The notes beneath the pieces were generated by a model, which saw only the letters and a program-made list of their open reading frames with translations, ran no database searches and was not told the DNA's origin. Of a DNA stretch of 64,000 bases, positions 56,864 through 64,000 are shown piece after piece. The position numbers and the translations under genes were made by a program. The stretch is from Okeania sp. SIO2C9 (GTDB lineage Bacteria > Cyanobacteriota > Cyanobacteriia > Cyanobacteriales > Microcoleaceae), in contig NZ_JAAHGO010000019.1 of NCBI RefSeq assembly GCF_010672455.1, forward strand, positions 80,640-144,639, read 5' to 3'. Numbering within the stretch: the first letter of the stretch is position 1; each line of letters begins with the position of its first letter.

Positions 56864-57639
56864 TTTTTAAGTTGTTGATTAACTATGGATTTTTCGATCA
56901 AATTTTCGGGACAAAATCTGATTAATTAGCTCTAAGAGACTGTTTGTAAAAGGAATGTTAAATCTAGGTGCCGTAACCCACCGAACATATCGAATATTAA
57001 GGCAATACGCTTTCTTAATCTTTGCTTTACAAACACTCTCTCAACATGGCCTTTTTTCTATAAACTAGGTAAATTAGATCAATCCCAAGTATGTTATTAA
57101 AGCATTATTTAGTACTCGTTGGAAATGTCATATAAAAATTAACAATTAGCCCTTAGTTGGGTGCATCTCAATGCGTGAATAAAGCAAAAAAATTATCGCT
57201 TTTAGGCAACAGGCAACAGCGGTGCGACCCAGCGACGACGTCAGTTGCAAGCGGTCGGACCCAGCGACGACGCCAGCTCGCTTGCGGAACGCCGACCAAG
57301 AGAGGGAATGCGCACCAAGAGAAGCAACAGGGAATATATAGGAAATAAAGTATTTTTGCAAATATGAGATGCACCCCCTAAGTTTTTTATAGTTACTTTA
57401 TTATTATCTAATTATTTAGACATTTTATAGAACCCATTTGAGATCTATATAATTATGGTAGCCAAGTCTTTTCGCGCATCAATGAGTGAGGAAAAATCTG
57501 AAAAGGAGTGTTGAATTTTTTGTATTATTTCTCCCCACATCTTCCCTCTTCCCTCTTCCCTCCTGTCTCCTAGCTAGAAAAATTTAATATTTATGAAGAT
57601 ACGCTTAGGGGTTCTATAAACAACTGTGCTGAGGACTTA
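56864..57639. other. Repeat-rich intergenic region
   Basis: About 775 bp. At 57216-57320 there are GC-rich mini-repeats (GTGCGACCCAGCGACGACG twice) that recur in inverted form near 35705-35750, with open frames in several directions that are not supported as genes. CTTCCCT tandem repeats lie near 57541-57565. Confidence 0.5.
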
Positions 57640-57793
57640 TATCATGTCCGGATAATTAGCGATAGAACTCCGTTCCGCTTACGCGACCAAAAAAACTTTC
57701 TCCTTTTCCTCCTCTTATTTCTTGCTTCTTTCTTCCCTCCTGACTCCTGACTCCTTCGTAATTTTATTTATAAGTAATCAACCGGACATAATA
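57640..57793. mobile_element. TWA-type MITE, copy F (154 bp)
   Basis: TATCATGTCCGGATAATTAG (left) and the complement of AATCAACCGGACATAATA (right), flanked by TTA (57637-57639, 57794-57796). The interior has CTTTTCCTC/CTGACTC repeats and a GTTCCGCTTACGCGACC insert. Confidence 0.85.
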
Positions 57794-57804
57794 TTACAGC
57801 AGAA

Positions 57805-58005
57805 TTCAACAATTAATAATGAATAATGAATAATTACCTCTCCATGAATTGAAGAGGATTGACAAAGAGATGAAAATTTTTCTTCACAGGAGTCGATGGT
57901 CGGACAGCTCCGAGACCTCGCCATCCCATCCTACGGAATGCTGCGCAAACGACCGCTTATTATCCCCTATCCAAAGGCAGGCGCATACCCACAATTTTTC
58001 GGTAA
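57805..58005 (+). repeat. AATTACCTCTCC...TTTTTCGGTAA repeat, copy with a mini-repeat insert
   Basis: Same family as 35398-35575. Between GACCTCGCCATCCC and CGACCGCTTATTA it has 22 bases (57928-57949) where the other copy has one; those bases are the mini-repeat TCCTACGGAATGCTGCGCAA. Confidence 0.85.
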
Positions 58006-58191
58006 TATGAAATACGAAAAATCATATTTAGTTGTTAATAAATAATTAAATAATCTACGGATGTATAGCTTTTAGGTTTTTTTTATAATTAATTAAGCAG
58101 ACATAATATGAAAAGGTAGTAGTAGAAATTTTTTTGTCTTTGAATTTGGCAACTACACTCCATTTAGCTCTCAGCTAATATCAAGTCTCAT

Positions 58192-58303
58192 TAGATATCT
58201 CCAGAAAAGAGAGAATAGGGAATAGGGAATAGGTATGGAGGGGGAAATAATTAATTATTTCTGTACGATAATTGATTTTATTTTTGATTTTTGGAGATGT
58301 CTA
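58192..58303. mobile_element. Small inverted-repeat element with TAGACATCTCC ends
   Basis: Left TAGATATCTCCAGAAA, right the complement of TTTTTGGAGATGTCTA, 112 bp. The interior has GAATAGG repeats and AT-rich DNA. A related left end is at 32776. Confidence 0.5.
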
Positions 58304-58563
58304 TTTCTGAAATAATGGTTGATTTTACACCTTATTTTACAAATAGTTTCGCTCCTTTAAATATCAAATAATTGCCTAAAGCTATTGTCTTGTCAAAGTT
58401 TTTAGCTGATCGAATCTAACTTCTGACTTCTAACTTCTGACTTCTGACTTCCGTGAAACGGTGTCAGCCTTGAGCCAAATTAGCTCTTGCAAAAATATCT
58501 CAATAAGTATATATTCATATTAGTAATGCGTTTATTCAGAAGCAAATCTGGGCAATCATAAAA
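58304..58563. other. fur upstream region
   Basis: 260 bp with a CTTCTGA tandem run (58428-58451). It presumably holds the fur promoter, but no Fur box could be fixed by eye. Confidence 0.4.
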
Positions 58564-59133
58564 ATGGTATTCTATCAGCATGATTCACTTAAGTCTGAAC
58601 TAAATCAAAGAGGTTGGCGTTTGACTCCCCAAAGGGAGACTATTTTACAAATGTTTCAACACTTACCTCAAGGTAAACATTTAAATGCAGAAGAAATATA
58701 TAATCTGTTGTTGCATCAACAGGAAAAAATTAGCCTTTCTACTGTCTACCGAACCCTACATCTCTTGACAAAAGTAGGTATTTTGCGGGAACTAGAATTA
58801 GCTGAAGGACACAAACATTATGAGATTAACTCCCCCAACCATCATAAACATCATCATTTAGTCTGTCTTCAATGTCACAAAACTTTTGAATTTAACGATG
58901 ATTCTATAACGAAAATTAGCCAAAAACAAGCTGAAAAAGAAGGGGTCGAAATGTTAGACTGCCAATTAACAGTTCATGCTGTCTGTATAGAAGCTTTACG
59001 CAAAGGTTGGCCTGCCTTAGTACCTACAAGTTGGTCTTGCCCCAGAACTCACCTAGAAAAAATGTCTAACTCAAACTCAAATCATCAAAAGGCAAAATTG
59101 GAGGAGGAGGAGGAACTACCAAATGTTCAATAA
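58564..59133 (+). CDS. fur: Ferric uptake regulator Fur (FurA-like)
   Basis: 189 residues, longer than the usual 150 or so. The winged-helix domain is RGWRLTPQRETILQMFQ and SLSTVYRTLHLL (recognition helix). The hinge ELELAEGHKHYEI and the metal region HHKHHHLVCLQC (C101/C104) follow, then C133 and C141 in VHAVC. C141-IEA has no second Cys, where the Anabaena protein is reported to have another CXXC. The final 28 residues after CPRTHLE are non-conserved and end EEEEELPNVQ. They are encoded where the gene overlaps the convergent 825-residue gene by 68 bp. It represses iron uptake genes with Fe(II) and senses haem and redox in cyanobacteria. Confidence 0.92.
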   Translation: MVFYQHDSLKSELNQRGWRLTPQRETILQMFQHLPQGKHLNAEEIYNLLLHQQEKISLSTVYRTLHLLTKVGILRELELAEGHKHYEINSPNHHKHHHLVCLQCHKTFEFNDDSITKISQKQAEKEGVEMLDCQLTVHAVCIEALRKGWPALVPTSWSCPRTHLEKMSNSNSNHQKAKLEEEEELPNVQ

Positions 59134-61543
59134 CTGCCCTATGACTCTCGCGGTTAGTTTGTACTTCAGCTGCGATCGCTTCAAATTTTATTTCCAAACA
59201 ACCATAAGCAATATACAAATCTGTAATTACCTCTATTTGCCCTATGCCATTAGGAATAAATTCAGTTAACCAACGTGGTCCTGTAACTATTGTTTGAGCT
59301 TGGCGGTCGTAAACCCAAATCTTAACATAAATACGAGGCAAACCCTCCGGTAATTGTACTCTAACTTTTACATCTTTTCCAGCAATTACATCTTTAGCCA
59401 GTACTTCTAAATGAGGCACTGGCACTGGTTGATCGTCTGGTAAAATATAAGGTTGTCTAGAAATTGATTCATCTTCCGACTGAGAAACATTTGCTAAACC
59501 ATCATTCCATTGCTTTTCTTGCTGCTCTATTTGTTCATCTTCAACAACAAACTCTTGTGCTTCCCAATTAATTTCATCAGAATTGTCACTGGGAAGTTCT
59601 TGATCATCAACTATCGTATTTATAGAGTCACTATCTTGCAACTTATCTGTCCCAGTTTTATGTTGATCTTCTGATATATTCTCTAATTCTTCAGTTGGAG
59701 ATAAAGAAGAAGCTTTCATCCATTGGGAAAACTCAGAATCATTAACCAAAGAATTCAGCCGATAAAAAAATCTATCCTCTAAATTCAAAGCCTTAAATGC
59801 CTCTTTTCTAGGAGCAAATTTTGTAGGAAAGGGAACAAGGTTTTGCTGATTTATAGAAGACACTTCTTCTTCCTCAGTAGTTTTCGACTCCGACTCCGAC
59901 TCTGACTCTTTTATTTCTTCCCCTTGTAAAATTGTCTGTTCTGGAAGTTTATCTAGACCTCCCCAGACATCATCTAATTCATCTGAATCTTGAGGAGCAT
60001 TTGACTTGGCCAATAACTCATTAATCAGAGTCTTGCCTTTGGCCATTTTTTCCGGTGGTGGGTTTCCAAAGGTTGGCAATTTGAGCGCTCCAGAATCTCC
60101 CTCTCCTTCAACAGGTTGATATATCTGTGGTGGTAAGGGTTGTTCTATATCAGATTCCTTCTGGGGTTTAACTTGATTAATTTTTTCTACTAACTCCTGA
60201 AAAGAAGGAGATTTTTGCTCTGATTTTCTTGCTGCCTGAGTTATTTTTGCAGCCATTTCCTGATGGTCATCTTCAGTAAAATTATCATCAATTGCTGTTA
60301 ACCAATTCTGTAGTGGGGCTATAATTGTAAAAGATGTATTAGCTAAAGTAGCTGTATTATTTGTGAGGATAATTTGCCCTAATATTAAACGAGTTTTAAT
60401 ATTTTCTGGAACATTAACTGTACAAGCAAATATAATAGGTGGAACTTGCTCTGGTAGAGCTTGTTGTATATCAATTAAAATTTCTGAAGTTTGAGGATTA
60501 CGCAGACAAATTTTTAAATTCCCATTAACTATTGGAGTATTATTTTCTGGAATGGAGGAATCATTTTTTGTGAAAGTATTCTGCGATATGACGTGATTAA
60601 AACCTTCTGTAGATTGAAGATTTTGAGTTTGATTATCTAAGATTATCTGACCAAATATAATTAAAGCTTCTCCTGGTTGAGCAGTATAAGATGCTTGGTT
60701 TAAGGTTAGTTGTAAAGGATAATTTATAGTAGAGTTAGTCTGATTAGTGACGTTGGTATCTGCCTGTTGATTTGCCTCTAATTCTATTGCTTGTTGTTGC
60801 TCAACTTGCCCAAGTATTGATGAATTATGTCTGAGAGTTTCAGTTAGTTCTTTTAATTTTTTCTCTGTATCTTTAATGTCTGATGGATGACTTTGTTCTT
60901 CGAGTTGGTTTTGAGCTTGAATACTTGAATTTTCTTCTTCATCATCTAGTAAATTAGTGGGATTTTTATCTTCAATCTGAGCATCCAATAATTCTATTTC
61001 ATCTGATTTAGTTGTTAATTCAAAATCTTTTTTTTCTGTATTTTCTTCTGGATGATCTATGGAGCTTATTTGACTAGAAAAAACAGATATATTTTCATTA
61101 GCAATAAACTCATTTTCCTGAGTTTCTGAATCTGTTAATGGATATAGTTCTTGACTCTGAACATCTAGTGCTTGTGAGAAATCTGAATCATCATAATCAG
61201 TAGGCAATACTTCTAAATGGACAATATGTTGTTTGGCTTTGACAGATGATGTAGTTGGTTTACTTTGACAACGAAATTCCCATTGACCAGGTTTGAGGCG
61301 GGTAAAAGGGATAATAGAGATGAGACCTTGAGAGTGGGTACGACTAGAACGTTTCTGAACTCGCCTTAAGGGTGGGACTTCTTCGGTAGAATTGTGAATA
61401 ATCTGAATTTGGACTTCTGTATTGGCTATATGGGTATGAGCCACAATCCGATAACGACCTTCTAGAATCTCCACATCGGCTGATTCTAAAGGTAGCCAGG
61501 TTCGATCGCCTTCTTTCTGTAGCAAAAATTCCCAGTTTAACAT
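59066..61543 (-). CDS. Conserved hypothetical protein, large, acidic, with C-terminal beta domain
   Basis: 825 residues. The N-terminus (MLNWEFLLQKEGDRTWLPLE through KPGQWEFRCQSKP) is a predicted beta domain. A long acidic, Gln/Glu/Ser-rich low-complexity region follows, with an SESESESK run near 545. An internal domain around 270-420 (LTLNQASYTAQPGEALIIFG) and a C-terminal domain (VPVPHLEVLAKDVIAGKDVK) look Ig-like. No signal peptide or membrane span. The C-terminal PPPPPILPFDDLSLS overlaps the 3' end of fur by 68 bp. I do not recognise a function. Confidence 0.75.
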   Translation of the reverse strand: MLNWEFLLQKEGDRTWLPLESADVEILEGRYRIVAHTHIANTEVQIQIIHNSTEEVPPLRRVQKRSSRTHSQGLISIIPFTRLKPGQWEFRCQSKPTTSSVKAKQHIVHLEVLPTDYDDSDFSQALDVQSQELYPLTDSETQENEFIANENISVFSSQISSIDHPEENTEKKDFELTTKSDEIELLDAQIEDKNPTNLLDDEEENSSIQAQNQLEEQSHPSDIKDTEKKLKELTETLRHNSSILGQVEQQQAIELEANQQADTNVTNQTNSTINYPLQLTLNQASYTAQPGEALIIFGQIILDNQTQNLQSTEGFNHVISQNTFTKNDSSIPENNTPIVNGNLKICLRNPQTSEILIDIQQALPEQVPPIIFACTVNVPENIKTRLILGQIILTNNTATLANTSFTIIAPLQNWLTAIDDNFTEDDHQEMAAKITQAARKSEQKSPSFQELVEKINQVKPQKESDIEQPLPPQIYQPVEGEGDSGALKLPTFGNPPPEKMAKGKTLINELLAKSNAPQDSDELDDVWGGLDKLPEQTILQGEEIKESESESESKTTEEEEVSSINQQNLVPFPTKFAPRKEAFKALNLEDRFFYRLNSLVNDSEFSQWMKASSLSPTEELENISEDQHKTGTDKLQDSDSINTIVDDQELPSDNSDEINWEAQEFVVEDEQIEQQEKQWNDGLANVSQSEDESISRQPYILPDDQPVPVPHLEVLAKDVIAGKDVKVRVQLPEGLPRIYVKIWVYDRQAQTIVTGPRWLTEFIPNGIGQIEVITDLYIAYGCLEIKFEAIAAEVQTNRESHRAVIEHLVVPPPPPILPFDDLSLS

Positions 61544-61680
61544 CTATATAAGTCTACAGAGTGACTTTACATAATATATTACTTTAGTTTATATCAGATT
61601 TTTTTTTCTGCGTAATTATTAGTCACTAATGTTTAGAGTTTTTTGAACTTGAAGAAGTAGTCAGTAGTCAGTAGTCAATT

Positions 61681-61926
61681 TAACTTCCCTGGCGGGAAGT
61701 CCCGCGCTCTCCCGAAGGGGAGCGTCGTATGGGAAACCCTGGGCCAAGAGTCGGATACCTCCACAAATAAAAACTTCCTATACCCTTGACAAGCTAGGAG
61801 GTATGCATGTTATCTTCAAGGTCAACACAGGGGGAGGACATCACCTCTGTCAAAAAAGCGGTCATTTTTTTCATGACTGAAGAATCCCTCGTTGTCGCGC
61901 TATGCGCAACGTCGGGAGTATGTCAA
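61681..61926 (+). mobile_element. Non-autonomous IS200/IS605-type element, copy 2
   Basis: 246 bp matching 23425-23696. The left hairpin is CTTCCC-TGGC-GGGAAG (61684-61699). The middle is conserved (CGGATACCTCCACAAATAAA and GACAAGCTAGGAGGTATGCA). The right end is GAATCCCTCG...CGGGAGTATGTCAA. The two copies differ mainly in a GC-rich insert after the left hairpin. The sequence just past the terminus (AGCCATTATATCAATTCCCA) differs from copy 1, as expected of independent insertions. Confidence 0.6.
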
Positions 61927-61962
61927 AGCCATTATATCAATTCCCACTGATTAATACTATAT

Positions 61963-62097
61963 TTACCGAAAAATTGTGGGTATGCGCCTCCCCTTTTAAG
62001 GGGATAATAAAAAAAAAATTTTCATGAATTTGTCAATCCTCTTCAATTCATGGAGAGGTAATTATTCATTATTCATTATTCATTATTAATTGTTGAA
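61963..62097 (-). repeat. AATTACCTCTCC...TTTTTCGGTAA repeat, inverted copy
   Basis: Reads TTTACCGAAAAATTGTGGG through CCCCTTTTAAGGGG to GAGAGGTAATTATTCATT and ATTCATT repeats; a shorter form without the GACCTCGCC section. Confidence 0.8.
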
Positions 62098-62198
62098 AGT
62101 AGTTTCGGAGTTAGTGAGGTACAAAATTTTAGGACTTTAGGCAACAGCTCCGGAAGGCAACAGGCAACAGAGAATTAATGAACTGTACCTCACGCTTC

Positions 62199-62289
62199 CA
62201 GGACTTACGCAGTACCGCTATATATAGCGTATAACTTCGTCATTATTCTGGATACAATCACTATAATTAGTGCTGTTGCGTAAGTCCTG
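62199..62289. mobile_element. 91-bp MITE related to the IS701-like element
   Basis: CAGGACTTACGCA ends in inverted orientation, the same as those of the IS at 43243-44623. GCTTC is directly repeated on both sides (62194-62198, 62290-62294), again 5 bp. No coding capacity. Confidence 0.9.
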
Positions 62290-62469
62290 GCTTCCTAAAA
62301 AGTGCTGTAAGTAACACTTAAGTTATTAAGTAATTAACACAGGTATAATAATTTTTGTGCTAATTAGCAGCCCAGTTAATGTTAATGATTCTCATGTTTA
62401 ATTCTCTCCTACTCCCCTACTCCCCCACTCAATAAAATGTAGAAAAGTTTTTGAGAAATGGTATTACTC
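62290..62469. other. Intergenic DNA
   Basis: 180 bp including a CTCCCCTACTCCCCC tract near 62412. No gene. Confidence 0.3.
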
Positions 62470-62850
62470 CTATGGAACCCAACCCAAAATTGTCTCTACT
62501 TCAGTTGCCAGGGACATAGGATCGAAAGGCTTAGTAATTACTCCATTTATTCCCAACTGCAAAAATTGATGGCGATCTTCTGAACAAACTTTCGCTGTCA
62601 GGAAAATTACTGGAATTTGCTGAGTGGCCTGATTAGCTCGTAGTTGTTTAAGAGTAGAAAATCCATCTATTTCAGGCATCATTACATCTAAGAGAATAGC
62701 ATCTGGTTGTTCTACTTCTGCTTTAGCAACAGCTTCGCTACCTGAGCTACCTGTAATTACTTGCCAACCACCTACTATTTCTAGGCTAAGTTGGGCAACT
62801 TCTCTAATATCTTCTTCGTCATCTATTAGTAAAATTCGTTTTTTTGCCAT
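62470..62850 (-). CDS. Single-domain response regulator (CheY-like)
   Basis: 126 residues, a receiver domain only. D10/D11 are in LLIDDEEDIR, phospho-acceptor D55 is in AILLDVMMPEIDG, the Thr is in FLTAKV and the Lys is in VITKPFDP. It is suited to phosphorelay or to acting on a protein partner such as a motor or kinase. No partner kinase is in the window. It is a stand-alone minus-strand gene with repeats on both sides. Confidence 0.92.
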   Translation of the reverse strand: MAKKRILLIDDEEDIREVAQLSLEIVGGWQVITGSSGSEAVAKAEVEQPDAILLDVMMPEIDGFSTLKQLRANQATQQIPVIFLTAKVCSEDRHQFLQLGINGVITKPFDPMSLATEVETILGWVP

Positions 62851-63191
62851 CCGATAAAATATATTTAATTTGACATTATTGAAATTGTAATCGTGGTTTG
62901 AAACTACATATAAGTTTGAGTAGATAAAAACAGTTTGGAAAGTTGGTTATAGGGCTACGTGCAAGGCAACAGCTCCGGAAGGCAATAGGCAACAGATGAA
63001 TACAAAAGGGTTTGCTGCTTCTATTTATGTCAAACACCTAATGCATAGCGCTATATAAGTTTCAAGTTCCTGCATAAGTAGATCTATAGCAGATTCCACT
63101 AAGCGTGAGGCACACCCATCGCGGGCAATATGTCCGCACTTGCATTCATTCAATAGTTAATCTCTGTACCTCATAACGCGCGGAAACTGCT
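62851..63191. other. Repeat-rich intergenic region
   Basis: 340 bp with GGCAACAG-type short repeats (62962-62994) and no supported gene. Confidence 0.4.
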
Positions 63192-63325
63192 TTCAATAAT
63201 GAATAATTAATAATGAATAATTAATAATTACCTCTCCATGAATTGAAGAGGATTGACAAATTCATGAAAATTTTTATTTATTATCCCCTTAAAAGGGGAG
63301 GCGCATACCCACAATTTTTCGGTAA
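63192..63325 (+). repeat. AATTACCTCTCC...TTTTTCGGTAA repeat, plus-strand copy
   Basis: Shorter copy that lacks the central GACCTCGCC section, with (ATGAATA)n at its left end. Confidence 0.8.
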
Positions 63326-63651
63326 TAAAGAAGTAAGTTATTTTTACTGTCATAATTTGTAATTTTTTCAATTTGGAATTGATACCTATTGGAATTGATA
63401 CCTAAATTTCACCTTGTGTATATCCACTTTTTTATTTTTTATCTTTTTATTTTGGGTTTAATACCCCGCCATCTACACAGTGTTTACAAGCTTGTTGGTG
63501 TTTGAGTACCCATCCACTTTTTCCTTCTTCCTTTTTACCGAATAATTAAGGTTTAAAGCCTCTCATGAGCAAGGATAAACAAGCGAAGCGGTCGTTTTTT
63601 CAAGGAAAGGTAATAATTAATAATTAATAATTAATTATTGAATATTGAATA
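63326..63651. other. Intergenic DNA with degraded repeats
   Basis: 325 bp including GGGTTTAATACCCCGCC (63454-63470), which may be an IS200/IS605 left-end stem. There is also a partial ATTAAGG...CCTCTC repeat and a TAATTAA tandem run (63609-63633) just before the SLH gene. Confidence 0.4.
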
Positions 63652-64000
63652 TTACCTGGTTACACCTGGAAGCAAATCATCATTCCAGGGAAGAGATGCA
63701 GGGCGTTGTTGACGGTCTAAATAAGCATTCAAAGCATAAACCATATCTCCACGAGTCATCGGTGCTAAAGGATTTATGTTGTTTGTACCTGGTTCAGTAT
63801 TCACAAAACCTTCATACAATGCTGTTGCTATTGATTTTGTTGCCCAACTAGGGATTTTATCTGAATCTGGGTAATTATTTAATAGCTTTTTAGTATTCTC
63901 TTCAGGAAACTGAAAAACACCATAAGCTTGAGCAAAAATAGCAAATGCTTCAGCTCGATTAATTTTATAATTGGGAAAAAACATTCCCTCACGATAGCCA
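63652..64000 (-). CDS. S-layer homology (SLH) domain protein, partial (N-terminus off the right edge)
   Basis: The visible 116 C-terminal residues begin GYREGMFFPNYKINRAEAFA, the end of one SLH repeat. A second, incomplete repeat follows (IPSWATKSIATALYEGFVNT through NPLAPMTRGDMVYALNAYLD), then a tail ending LLPGVTR. The reading frame is open to the window edge, so the start lies outside. SLH domains bind cell-wall polymer or, in cyanobacteria, are found in outer-membrane porin-like or other cell-surface proteins. What precedes these repeats is unknown. Confidence 0.85.
   Translation of the reverse strand, partial: GYREGMFFPNYKINRAEAFAIFAQAYGVFQFPEENTKKLLNNYPDSDKIPSWATKSIATALYEGFVNTEPGTNNINPLAPMTRGDMVYALNAYLDRQQRPASLPWNDDLLPGVTR

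Noticed and set aside
57146-57374. Three overlapping short frames on both strands
   Set aside because: They cover GC-rich mini-repeats that also occur near 35.7 kb; open by composition.

Overview
The window is from a cyanobacterium, most likely a filamentous non-heterocystous one of the Oscillatoriales type (Trichodesmium/Okeania/Moorena-like). Supporting this are many GCGATCGC (HIP1) sites, a short psaX gene for a photosystem I subunit, a hormogonium polysaccharide (hps) locus, a cyanobacterial-type Fur, low GC, and unusually long gene-poor stretches filled with small repeats and transposon debris. The genus is inferred, not shown.

Region 1 (1-21.6 kb) is a polysaccharide and pilin-like secretion locus. 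On the minus strand it has hpsA, hpsB, hpsC and a third pseudopilin, with a further pilin-like gene running off the left edge behind a terminator. Upstream lie two asparagine-synthetase-like proteins without the glutaminase cysteine, a CapK-like adenylating enzyme, four GT4-like glycosyltransferases, two HpsE-type GT2 enzymes and a sulfotransferase. Together they suggest export of a sulfated, possibly amidated, polysaccharide.

Region 2 (22-46.5 kb) holds housekeeping genes: rpmB, htpG, clpB, gloA, psaX, lipA, a response regulator, a PfkB/heptose-kinase-like gene and a sodium:solute symporter. These islands are separated by an intact tnpB transposon and by remnants of IS630-, IS1- and IS701-like elements. 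At least three MITE families are present: one with TWA target duplications, one with 5-bp duplications tied to the IS in this window, and a TACAGCG-ended one. There are also several IS200/IS605 ends. A 21-bp-net mini-repeat is inserted in frame three times in tnpB, and an empty/filled site pair for it occurs in another repeat family here. The 3' end of clpB is duplicated and fused to a nuclease-like domain.

Region 3 (46.9-54.7 kb) is the best candidate for an undescribed system. It has small ORFs, a decayed small gene, an acidic calcium-loop protein, a membrane/coiled-coil protein and two related large P-loop GTPases (one with a glycine-rich membrane segment, one with a long coiled coil). One PIN toxin-antitoxin module lies between the GTPases and a second lies just downstream.

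Region 4 (54.8-64 kb) holds a two-gene symporter operon (DUF4212 plus SSS), fur overlapping a convergent 825-residue protein by 68 bp, a single-domain response regulator and the end of an SLH-domain protein at the right edge. No rRNA, tRNA or CRISPR array was recognised.
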